This document shows, piece after piece, positions 20,002-26,882 of a DNA stretch of 64,000 nucleotides. The notes below the pieces were generated by a model that worked only from the letters and a program-made list of their open reading frames with translations, had not been told where the DNA came from and searched no databases. Numbering within the stretch: the stretch's first letter is position 1; the number at the start of each line of letters is the position of its first letter. Source of the stretch: Streptomonospora nanhaiensis (GTDB lineage Bacteria > Actinomycetota > Actinomycetes > Streptosporangiales > Streptosporangiaceae); contig NZ_JACCFO010000001.1 in NCBI RefSeq assembly GCF_013410565.1, forward strand, positions 5,270,001-5,334,000, in the 5' to 3' direction. The translations under genes were made by a program, and so were the position numbers.

Positions 20002-20751
20002 ATGGGTGCCGGAGCCGGGGAGCCCGGCGGGGTGTGGCTGCGCGCCGGCGGCGATCGGCCGCGCCGGGAGCGGCTGACCCGCGAGCGGATCGTCGAGGCG
20101 GCGGTCGGCCTGCTGGACGCCGAGGGCGTGCCCGGGTTCTCCATGCGCCGCCTGGCGGCGCGGCTGCGGGCCGGTACCATGTCGCTGTACGAGTACGTCA
20201 GCGGCAAGGAGGACGTGCTCGACCTGGCGCTGGACGCGGTCCTCGGCGAGCTCCCGCCGGCCGCGCCGGACACCCCGTGGCGCGCGGCCGTCACCGCCCA
20301 GGCGGCCCAGAGCCGACGGGTCATGCTGCGCCACCCCTGGGTGCCGGCGCTGGTGGGCACCCGGCCGCTGCTGGGCCCCAACGCGCTGGCCGCCTCCGAG
20401 CGGTTCCACGCCGCCCTGGCCGCCACCGGCCTGGACGACCGCCGGGTCGCCGCGGCCGTCAGCGCCGTCACCGGCTACGTCGACGGCTACGTGCTCAAAG
20501 AGGCCCTGTGGCGGGCGCGCCACCGCGATCCGGCGGCAGAGGCCGACCTGCGCGGCCGCGTCTGGGCGCACATCGGCGAGCGCGCCGACGCCTACCCGGC
20601 GCTGGGGCTCTACGCCCGGCTGGCCGCCGAGGGCGCCACCGACTTCGACACCCAGTTCCGCATCGGCCTGGACATCGTGCTCGACGGCATCGCGGCGCAG
20701 ATCGGGGGCGCCGGGTCCGCGGCGGTCCGGACCGGACCACGGGGCGGGTGA
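20002..20751 (+). CDS. TetR family transcriptional regulator
   Basis: A 249-residue regulator. The HTH lies at about residues 28-70 (LTRERIVEAAVGLLDAEGVPGFSMRRLAARLRAGTMSLYEYVSGKEDVLDLAL, with the recognition helix at MSLYEYV). The C-terminal domain is of the tetracycline-repressor-like C1 type, helical and suited to binding a small ligand. ATG 20002 has GGGAGGAG upstream. It faces away from the DUF885 peptidase and lies before an AhpD-like gene; the palindrome in the divergent region is the likely operator. The ligand is unknown. Confidence 0.9.
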   Translation: MGAGAGEPGGVWLRAGGDRPRRERLTRERIVEAAVGLLDAEGVPGFSMRRLAARLRAGTMSLYEYVSGKEDVLDLALDAVLGELPPAAPDTPWRAAVTAQAAQSRRVMLRHPWVPALVGTRPLLGPNALAASERFHAALAATGLDDRRVAAAVSAVTGYVDGYVLKEALWRARHRDPAAEADLRGRVWAHIGERADAYPALGLYARLAAEGATDFDTQFRIGLDIVLDGIAAQIGGAGSAAVRTGPRGG

Positions 20752-20761
20752 CGCGAGTCAC
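20748..20761. promoter_or_regulatory. Inverted repeat before the AhpD-like gene
   Basis: GTGAC-GCGA-GTCAC overlaps the tetR stop codon and lies 76 nt before the next start. It may be an operator or a short hairpin separating the genes. Confidence 0.35.
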
Positions 20762-20837
20762 ACGATCGACTGTCAGCTCCGGCCGGCCTGATCGGTCACG
20801 AGGGTGTCCCATCGGCACACGACACAAGGAGCAGACG

Positions 20838-21311
20838 ATGGAAGCACGCCTCGACCTCGCCGGCAGCCCGGTCGCGGGCAAGGCCCTGAAGCACTTCATC
20901 GCGGCGAACACCGCGCTCGCGGGCTCGACGCTGCCGCGCGCCACGCGGGAGCTGGTCGAGATCCGGGCCAGCCAGATCAACGGCTGCGGCTTCTGCGTGG
21001 ACATGCACACCAAGGACGCCGCCCACGCGGGGGAGTCCGCGCTGCGCCTGAACCTGGTCGCGGCCTGGCGGGAGGCCACGGTGTTCACCGAGGCCGAGCG
21101 GGCCGCCCTGGAGCTGGCGGAGCAGGGCACCCGCATCGCCGACGCGGGCGGCGGGGTCACCGACGAGGCGTGGGCGAAGGCCGCCGAGCACTACGACGAG
21201 GACCAGTTGGCCGCGCTGGTGTCCCTGATCGCCCTGATCAACGCCTTCAACCGGCTCAACGTCATCGTCCGCCGGCCCGCCGGCGACTACCGGCCCGGCC
21301 AGTTCGACTAG
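20838..21311 (+). CDS. AhpD-like carboxymuconolactone decarboxylase family protein
   Basis: A 157-residue all-helical protein of the AhpD/CMD fold. It has the redox motif C50-G-F-C53 followed by His57 (CGFCVDMH), the arrangement that gives AhpD its alkylhydroperoxidase activity, so a thiol-dependent peroxide-reducing role is more likely than ring-lactone decarboxylation. AAGGAG lies 7 nt before ATG 20838. It sits 86 nt after tetR on the same strand, which makes control by that regulator plausible. The electron donor is not shown by the context. Confidence 0.9.
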   Translation: MEARLDLAGSPVAGKALKHFIAANTALAGSTLPRATRELVEIRASQINGCGFCVDMHTKDAAHAGESALRLNLVAAWREATVFTEAERAALELAEQGTRIADAGGGVTDEAWAKAAEHYDEDQLAALVSLIALINAFNRLNVIVRRPAGDYRPGQFD

Positions 21312-21314
21312 CCG

Positions 21315-21352
21315 GAGCCGGGCGGGGCCGCGCGGCCGGTCCCGCCCGGCTC
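21315..21352. terminator. Bidirectional hairpin between convergent genes
   Basis: GAGCCGGGCGGG pairs with CCCGCCCGGCTC (12 bp) and the stem continues with a wobble and three more pairs. It lies between the stops of the AhpD-like gene and the convergent MFS gene. Confidence 0.65.
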
Positions 21353-21381
21353 GACCGCCGACCCGTACGCGGCCGGGGCCG

Positions 21382-22635
21382 TCACGGCGGGGGAGCGGCG
21401 CCCGCCCGGTCGCGGGGCACGGCGGCCACCGCCGCCGCGCAGAACGCCGCCGCGACCGCGAACACCGCGTCCAGGCCGTCCAGGGCGGTGATCACCACCC
21501 CCATGAGCAGCGGCGTCACGGTCGTGCTCACGGCCTGGAGGGAGTTCTGCGCCGCCATCGCCCGCCCGGCCCAGGCCAGTCCGGCCGTCTCGGCGACGGC
21601 GGTGAAGGTCAGCCCGTTGTGGCTCATCGACAGCACCAGGCAGGCGAGCAGCAGCGGTACCGCCGCCCACGGCAGCACGGCCGAGGACACCGTCAGCCCC
21701 AGCAGCGCCGCCCCCGACACCACCGCCACGATCCGCACCGGCCGCAGCCGGCTGCCCAGCCGGTCCGACCACAGGCCCAGCAGCAGGCGGCTCAGCGCGC
21801 CGGGCACCTGCGTGGCGGCGATGACGGCCCCGGCGGTGGGCGCGCTCCAGCCGTGCTCGGTGACCAGGTAGACCAGCGCGTAGGTCATGACGGTGAACTG
21901 CGGGACGCCCAGCAGCATGCTGACCCCGTGGACCCGCCAGATGGCGGCGTGCCGGTAGGGGGAGGCGGCCGGACGCGGGGCGGTGCCCGCGCCCGGCGCG
22001 TCGGCAGCGGAGTCGGCGGGGGACGCGGGGGAGGAGCCGACGCCGCCGGAGGGCGCCCGCGAGGGCGGATCGGCTCCGGGGGCGCCCGTGTACAGCAGTA
22101 CCGGCGGCACCATGGCCACGGCCAGGGCGGCGGGCAGCAGCATCGCCGCGACGAACCCCCAGTGCTCGGCCGCCAGCGGCATCAGCGCCGCCGAAGCACC
22201 GATGCCCAACGGCTGGGCGGCCTGCCGGATCCCCATGGCCAGCCCGCGCTGCCGCGCGGAGAACCACGCCAGCACCAGCCGCCCGCTGGCCGCGTTCACC
22301 GGCCCGCCGGCCGCCCCGACCAGGGTGAGCACCGCGCCCGCGCCCCACGGGCCGTCGACGGCGCCGAGCAGCAGCAGGGCAAGGGCGGTCAGCAGCAGGC
22401 TGGCCGCCATGGTGAAGCGCTCGCCGTAGCGGTCGATCACCACCCCCCAGCCGAGCAGGGTGGCCAGCAGCCCCAGACTGGGCAGCCCGGCCAGGGTGCC
22501 GGCCTGGGCGATGGTCAGCCCGTAGGCGGCACGCAGCTCGGGCAGGACGAAGGGCACCCCGAACAGCGCCGACACACTCGCGATCTGCGCGGCGATCCCG
22601 ATACAGAGGATGACCCAACGTCTGTGCTCGCCCAC
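21382..22635 (-). CDS. MFS transporter
   Basis: A 417-residue permease with 12 predicted helices in two halves, separated by a long cytoplasmic Pro/Ser/Ala-rich loop (about residues 190-235). The A-like motif is DRYGERF between helices 2 and 3. The sequence resembles the nitrate/oxalate-formate antiporter-like group (NarK/OFA) in its pattern of glycines in helix 5 (GQRGLAMGIRQAAQPLG-like), but the substrate cannot be told. The GTG start follows a TAACCT -10 by 6 nt, with a palindromic site just upstream, so it has its own regulated, probably leaderless promoter. Confidence 0.85.
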   Translation of the reverse strand: MGEHRRWVILCIGIAAQIASVSALFGVPFVLPELRAAYGLTIAQAGTLAGLPSLGLLATLLGWGVVIDRYGERFTMAASLLLTALALLLLGAVDGPWGAGAVLTLVGAAGGPVNAASGRLVLAWFSARQRGLAMGIRQAAQPLGIGASAALMPLAAEHWGFVAAMLLPAALAVAMVPPVLLYTGAPGADPPSRAPSGGVGSSPASPADSAADAPGAGTAPRPAASPYRHAAIWRVHGVSMLLGVPQFTVMTYALVYLVTEHGWSAPTAGAVIAATQVPGALSRLLLGLWSDRLGSRLRPVRIVAVVSGAALLGLTVSSAVLPWAAVPLLLACLVLSMSHNGLTFTAVAETAGLAWAGRAMAAQNSLQAVSTTVTPLLMGVVITALDGLDAVFAVAAAFCAAAVAAVPRDRAGAAPPP

Positions 22636-22641
22636 GCGGCC

Positions 22642-22662
22642 AGGTTAGTCAACACCGTTGAC
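22642..22662 (-). promoter_or_regulatory. Leaderless promoter and operator of the MFS gene
   Basis: On the minus strand TAACCT lies 6 nt before the GTG start. Directly upstream is the perfect inverted repeat GTCAAC-ACC-GTTGAC (22648-22662), placed where a repressor would cover the promoter. Confidence 0.5.
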
Positions 22663-22692
22663 CGGCCCCACGCAGGGGCGGGCGCGGGCGGG

Positions 22693-22905
22693 TCACTCCG
22701 CGGCCTCGAAGTAGCGGACGTAGGCGTTTCCCTTGGTCTTCCAGAACCCGAAGATGTACTCGTTGGACCAACCGTGGTTTTTGCGCATCCGGGGAATGGC
22801 CCTGGCCATCTGGGGGTCGTCGGTGGTCAGTGAACCGTCGTCGTGAAGCGTCAGGAACGGCCGGGTCTCGCGCGTGCGCCGGTCCTGCATGTACAGCACG
22901 CGCAT
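22693..22905 (-). CDS. Conserved small protein, function unknown
   Basis: A 70-residue protein. It begins MRVLYMQDRRTRETRPF and ends with a stretch rich in aromatic and basic residues (NHGWSNEYIFGFWKTKGNAYVRYF). There is no membrane segment, and the composition is unlike random GC-rich frames, which supports a real gene. A GGAGG site is 4-5 nt before the ATG. It lies between the MFS gene and the thioesterase, all leftward. I do not recognise the family. Confidence 0.65.
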   Translation of the reverse strand: MRVLYMQDRRTRETRPFLTLHDDGSLTTDDPQMARAIPRMRKNHGWSNEYIFGFWKTKGNAYVRYFEAAE

Positions 22906-22931
22906 GGCGCCTCCGTGTGTGCTCCGCCGGG

Positions 22932-23396
22932 TCACGCCGGGGCGGCGGGCTCCAGGTGGGCGGTGAGGAAGGCGCGCTCCTCGGTGCTGAGGCGGCGCGG
23001 CGCCTGCTTGGCGGTGTCGTAGCCGACCAGCACGCTCATGGCGCGGGCGTAGACGTGGTCGTCGTCGCGGATCTCGTAGGCCAGGCGGAAGCTGGCGGTG
23101 CGGACCTCGGTCACCCAGGTCTCCACCCGGACGGGGTCGCGGCGCAGCAGGATCGGCTTGAGGTAGTCGATCTCGTGGCGGGCCACGACCAGGCCGCCCA
23201 GGCGGGTGTGCGACTCCTCGGGGACGTCCCACCGCAGGAACGCGATGCGGGCGTCCTCAAGGTAGGTGAGCATCCGGACGTTGTTGACGTGGTTGAGCGG
23301 GTCCAGGTCGGCGAACCGCACGTGCGCCCAGTAGACGTGCCGCCGCGACTCCCCGGCCCCCGCCCGCGCGGCCTCGGCCGTGGTGACTGCCTCCAC
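22932..23396 (-). CDS. Acyl-CoA thioesterase (hotdog fold)
   Basis: Single-domain 4HBT thioesterase of 154 residues, hydrolysing an acyl-CoA to the free acid and CoA in the cytoplasm. The active-site region VRFADLDPLNHVNNVRMLTYLEDAR holds the Asp and the DxxxHVNN pattern of 4-hydroxybenzoyl-CoA thioesterase relatives; the central strand segment HEIDYLKPILLRRDPV is also typical. GTG 23396 has GAGGAGGAGG upstream with suitable spacing; a GTG a few codons later is possible. Members of this family often sit near ettA and glbO in actinobacteria, as here. Chain-length preference cannot be inferred. Confidence 0.88.
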   Translation of the reverse strand: MEAVTTAEAARAGAGESRRHVYWAHVRFADLDPLNHVNNVRMLTYLEDARIAFLRWDVPEESHTRLGGLVVARHEIDYLKPILLRRDPVRVETWVTEVRTASFRLAYEIRDDDHVYARAMSVLVGYDTAKQAPRRLSTEERAFLTAHLEPAAPA

Positions 23397-23526
23397 CTGG
23401 AACCCCTCCTCCTCGCGACGCGGACGGCCCCACGCTACCGGCCGCGGATTCGGACGGGGTTCGGCAAGTCCGGGGTCGGCGGCGCGACGCCGGTCACATC
23501 AGCGGGCGGGATCGGCGGAGAAAAGG

Positions 23527-24000
23527 TCAGTTGCCGTTGGCCTTCGCGATGGCCTCGGCCTCCAGGGCGGCGGCCAGGCGGCGGCGCAGCCAGTCGGGTG
23601 TGGCGTCGTTGTCCCGCGGGTACACGCGGGAATCCACGAGGAAATCGTGGTCGTGGGTCGGGATCGGGAACGAGGGTTCCTCGTCGTAGCTGTAATGGAC
23701 CTTGAACCTACCCGGGCGTGTAACCCTGTAGACCGCTTTGTACCAGGTGCCCTTGCCCGGTGAGTACATGCCGGCCCGCAACTGCCCGAGCTTGACCGCG
23801 ACCTCGGCAGGGGTGGACACCTGTTCCGTGCTGCCATCATCCAAAACGGCCGTGGCCTTCGTGGTACTGAAGTCGAACAGAGCGTCACACTCCAAAGTTA
23901 ATTCGTCCCAGTTTCGCGGCGCCGCCTTCACCAGGGTGCGGCCAATCTCGCGCAGTAGGGCCTCCTGCTGTGACGGAGTGAGGCGGTCGTGGTTTCTCAT
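23527..24000 (-). CDS. YezG-type immunity protein
   Basis: A 157-residue protein of the YezG/DUF600 immunity family. Typical features are the N-terminal helix with TLVKAAPRNWDELTLECDAL, the central aromatic strand WYKAVYRVTRPGRFKVHYSYDEEPSFP and the acidic C-terminal DATPDWLRRRL. In Bacillus, YezG neutralises the LXG nuclease YeeF; here it lies 23 nt after the stop of a nuclease toxin gene on the same strand, so it is the likely cognate antidote. GC content is lower than in the flanks, which suggests transfer. It is intact even though the toxin is frameshifted. Confidence 0.82.
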   Translation of the reverse strand: MRNHDRLTPSQQEALLREIGRTLVKAAPRNWDELTLECDALFDFSTTKATAVLDDGSTEQVSTPAEVAVKLGQLRAGMYSPGKGTWYKAVYRVTRPGRFKVHYSYDEEPSFPIPTHDHDFLVDSRVYPRDNDATPDWLRRRLAAALEAEAIAKANGN

Positions 24001-24023
24001 TGGCTACCTGCTCTTACGGGCGT

Positions 24024-26117
24024 TCACAGCCGGTCCGAGTTTCGGTACCTGAGAGGACTGGGGTGCTTGACTCCGTTGACCTCCCACTCTACGAAAATAT
24101 CGGTGGGCGGGGGATGCAGCACCCTTCCGTCTGGAGCGGTCAGCGTCGGCATGTTCGGGTCGTACACGTTGGTAATGCGAACCCTCACCTCCGGCTTCGG
24201 ATCCTGCTTGAGGAGGCGGACCCACTCCTCCTCAAGCCTGCGGAAGCTGCCGCCGATACCGGGCAGGTGCGACCGCTTCTGGTTGACCGTCTCCAGCATC
24301 GGGACCACGTTGAGGCGTTCACCGCCTCCGCCGAACTCGCTCGCGCCCGCCATGTGGCCGCCGTTCCAGTTGACGTCCTCGTAGAGGGGGAGTTCGCCGG
24401 GGTTGGGTGAGCGCCCGTGCTGTGCGGTGAACTGATCGGTGAGGTATTTGTTGTAGGCCTTGTAGTAATCCCGGCCTTCCCACCCGATGGCCCGCTGCTG
24501 TGTGTCGTTGCGGGCGTTGCTGTCCAGTTCGAGGACGCCCTCCATGGACTCGGTGCGGCCCAGGTGGTCGGTGCGGTAGGTGTACCGGTCGTCGACCACG
24601 TACGTGGCGTTCGGCCGGGGATCCATCAGTTCCGGGTTCTGCGCGTTCTCGCGGTCCGTCCGCGTGTGGACCTCGACGACCTCGCCCTTGTCGTTGGTGA
24701 TGAAGACCTCGGGGCGGTCGTTCTCGTAGTCCGCGTCACTCGCGTAGTTGTCCCGGTAGTCCCGCAGTTCGTAGCGGGTGTTGGGGTCGAGTCGGACACC
24801 CTCGCCGAAGCGCTTCCCCTCCTCCGGCCACAGAGGGCTGTCGGGATCGAGCCGCTCGGGTTTGGGCGGCCGCTGAGACGTGTCGCCGTCGCCCTCACCC
24901 TCGCCGTCGTCCCGCTCATCGGTGATGTCGAGGTCGCCGCCCTCGACATCACCCGCGGGCTCCTCACCCGGGGTTTCGTTCGGGTCGTCGGCGCGCGGGT
25001 CAGTGGGGTCGGCGGGGTCCGTCGCGTCGGTCGGGTCGGTCGGATCGCCCTCGGCCCGGTCCTCCGGTCGCTGCCCCTCGGGGTCGCCGGGGCCTTCGGG
25101 GCCGTCATCGGGAAGGCCGGGATCGTCGCCCCCCAGGCCGCCGGAACCGCCGGTTCCGCCCCGCCCGCCGGTGCCACCTCCGCCTCCGCCCGACGGCTCC
25201 GGACCGGGTCCGGTCTCCGACCCCGACGGCGAACCGGTCCGCGTGCCGCCGGTGGGCGGCGAGTGCGTGGGAGTGTCGGAGGGCGGCGGTGTGGACGAGG
25301 GCGGGTTGTCGGGGCCGTCGGCGTTGGCCTCGATGTCGGGGGCGCCGACCAGGGCGGGCCGGCGGTTGCGCCAGCCGGCGGCCTCCTCCAGGGCGGCCTC
25401 CAGGCCGATCTCCTCGGCGCGCACGTCCAGCACCTCGTTGATGCGCTGCTGGAGTTCGCTCGTGGTGGGGGCGTCCTGGCCGTTGATCCGGCTCAGGTCG
25501 AACTCCGAACCCGTGCGGGTGAACTCCGCCCCCTCCCCGCCGTCGCCGTCGCCGTTGCGGCCGGGGCCGAGGTCGCCGAGGTTGCTCAGAGTGCGCACGA
25601 CCCGCGTGCCGCGCCAGGCCAGCAGCGGGACGCCCACGACCGCGCCGGCGCCGGTGGCGGTCGCGATCGCCCCGCCCACGATGCTGCCGACGTTGACGAG
25701 GCCCTGGGTGATCACGTAGCCGGGCCGGTCGTCCCACTCCCGCCACGGCACCATGGAGTGCCCGACCTCCGTCCACGCGGTGCGGGCGGTGGACAGGCTG
25801 AACTCGCCGTCGTGGTAGCCCGCGAGCATGGCGATTCCGGCCAGGGAGTCGCCCCAGTAGGCCTTGGCGTTCTCCCACCTGGTCGCGGGGTTGATCGTCC
25901 AGTCGCCCTGGCCGTCGTGGAAGCCGGACATGCCCAGGGTGTCCTTGAGCGATCCCCAGGTCAGGTCCACCAGGGCCGAGCCGACGTCCATGTACCAGGG
26001 CGCGTCGTGCTCCTGGGGGACCGCCCACGGTGTCGCCACGTTCTCCGGGGGCCGGGTGTAGCCGTAGGCGACCTGGTTGGGGCCGAGGCCGGGCTGGGAG
26101 CCGGGGTCGGTGGCCAC
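24024..26117 (-). CDS. Polymorphic toxin, C-terminal part with DNA/RNA non-specific endonuclease domain
   Basis: Second part of a secreted toxin split by a frameshift. From the GTG at 26117 (residues VATDPGSQ) it encodes 697 residues: a helical hydrophobic segment (about 135-170), a long disordered Pro/Gly/Asp-rich linker (about 265-420), and a C-terminal nuclease domain of the non-specific endonuclease type, with NWNGGHMAGASEFGGGGERLNVVPM at about 580-605, where GGHMAG replaces the usual DRGH. It would cut nucleic acid in competing cells. The open frame extends upstream to 26171 without a stop and joins the preceding gene by a one-base shift, so independent translation from GTG 26117 is doubtful. 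Confidence 0.75.
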   Translation of the reverse strand: MATDPGSQPGLGPNQVAYGYTRPPENVATPWAVPQEHDAPWYMDVGSALVDLTWGSLKDTLGMSGFHDGQGDWTINPATRWENAKAYWGDSLAGIAMLAGYHDGEFSLSTARTAWTEVGHSMVPWREWDDRPGYVITQGLVNVGSIVGGAIATATGAGAVVGVPLLAWRGTRVVRTLSNLGDLGPGRNGDGDGGEGAEFTRTGSEFDLSRINGQDAPTTSELQQRINEVLDVRAEEIGLEAALEEAAGWRNRRPALVGAPDIEANADGPDNPPSSTPPPSDTPTHSPPTGGTRTGSPSGSETGPGPEPSGGGGGGTGGRGGTGGSGGLGGDDPGLPDDGPEGPGDPEGQRPEDRAEGDPTDPTDATDPADPTDPRADDPNETPGEEPAGDVEGGDLDITDERDDGEGEGDGDTSQRPPKPERLDPDSPLWPEEGKRFGEGVRLDPNTRYELRDYRDNYASDADYENDRPEVFITNDKGEVVEVHTRTDRENAQNPELMDPRPNATYVVDDRYTYRTDHLGRTESMEGVLELDSNARNDTQQRAIGWEGRDYYKAYNKYLTDQFTAQHGRSPNPGELPLYEDVNWNGGHMAGASEFGGGGERLNVVPMLETVNQKRSHLPGIGGSFRRLEEEWVRLLKQDPKPEVRVRITNVYDPNMPTLTAPDGRVLHPPPTDIFVEWEVNGVKHPSPLRYRNSDRL

Positions 26118-26632
26118 GAACCGGGTGCCGTTGAACAGGGCGGTGATGGCGTTGGCGCAGGTGCGTTCGGCCGCATGTAGTCGTTCTGGACCTTGATCAG
26201 GTCGTTGTTGAGGGTGTTGAACTCCTCGACCTTGTCCTCGTCCTTGCGCCAGTCGTCGTTGCCCTGGATGTGGGCCTGCATGGCCACGGCGTCGGCCTTG
26301 AGGCCGCGCCAGCGCTCAAGAATGGGGCGCACGTCGGCGGCGAACTGGATGAGGGCGTCGCCGGCGGTGGTCGCCGCGTCGTTGACCTCCTCGCCCCAGC
26401 CGGGCACCTCGTCCACGGCCGAGAGGAGGGTTTCGGCCTCGGGCGCGGAGTAGATGCCGCGCAGGCCGTTCCAGCCGGCCTTGATGTCCTCGCCCAGGTC
26501 GAGGATGTCGCCGCCGGCGCCCTTGAGGGCGCGGCCGGCCTCCTCGACGTCGTCGGGCCGCACCGGCGGGATCGTGATCGCGGACGGGTCGATTCCGTCC
26601 GAAAGACCCGGGGGAAGGTCGTCCTCACCCAT
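25961..26632 (-). pseudogene. Polymorphic toxin, N-terminal WXG-type part (frameshifted)
   Basis: N-terminal export domain of the same toxin. From ATG 26632 (GAGG upstream) it encodes a helical WXG100/LXG-like module with the WNG turn (KAGWNGLRGIY, about residue 53), as in ESX/type VII substrates. After residue 153 (QNDYM) the reading changes: without correction it continues into about 70 Pro/Arg/Thr-rich residues to a stop at 25961. Adding one G after the ATG at 26174-26176 gives DYMAAERTCANAITALFNGTRF and joins the downstream frame, for an intact protein of about 869 residues. Either a real inactivating deletion or a sequencing error in a G/C run. Confidence 0.72.
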
Positions 26633-26802
26633 TCCCGTCACCTCGTTGACGTTTCACCCAGAGTGGAACGCCAATTACTTTAGCGACGCTTTACTTGGAT
26701 TAATGGGTGATTTGTCTAATTTGGTGCTGGTGGTAATTCGCGCCGGACCGAAAAACGAATCCGTGTGCCCGCGTCTTCGCATGTAACGGGTGGAAAAGAG
26801 GA

Positions 26803-26861
26803 CGCGGCGGGCGCCGGCGCCGTGACCGGGATTGGTCACGGCGAAACCGGCGCCCGCCGCG
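26803..26861 (-). terminator. Large hairpin after the prolyl oligopeptidase gene
   Basis: A 15-bp outer stem (GCGGCGGGCGCCGG and complement), an AAA bulge and a 10-bp inner stem (CGCCGTGACC) with a GGGATT loop. It begins about 20 nt beyond the peptidase stop. Confidence 0.75.
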
Positions 26862-26882
26862 ATGCGTCGCAGGCCGCCCGGG

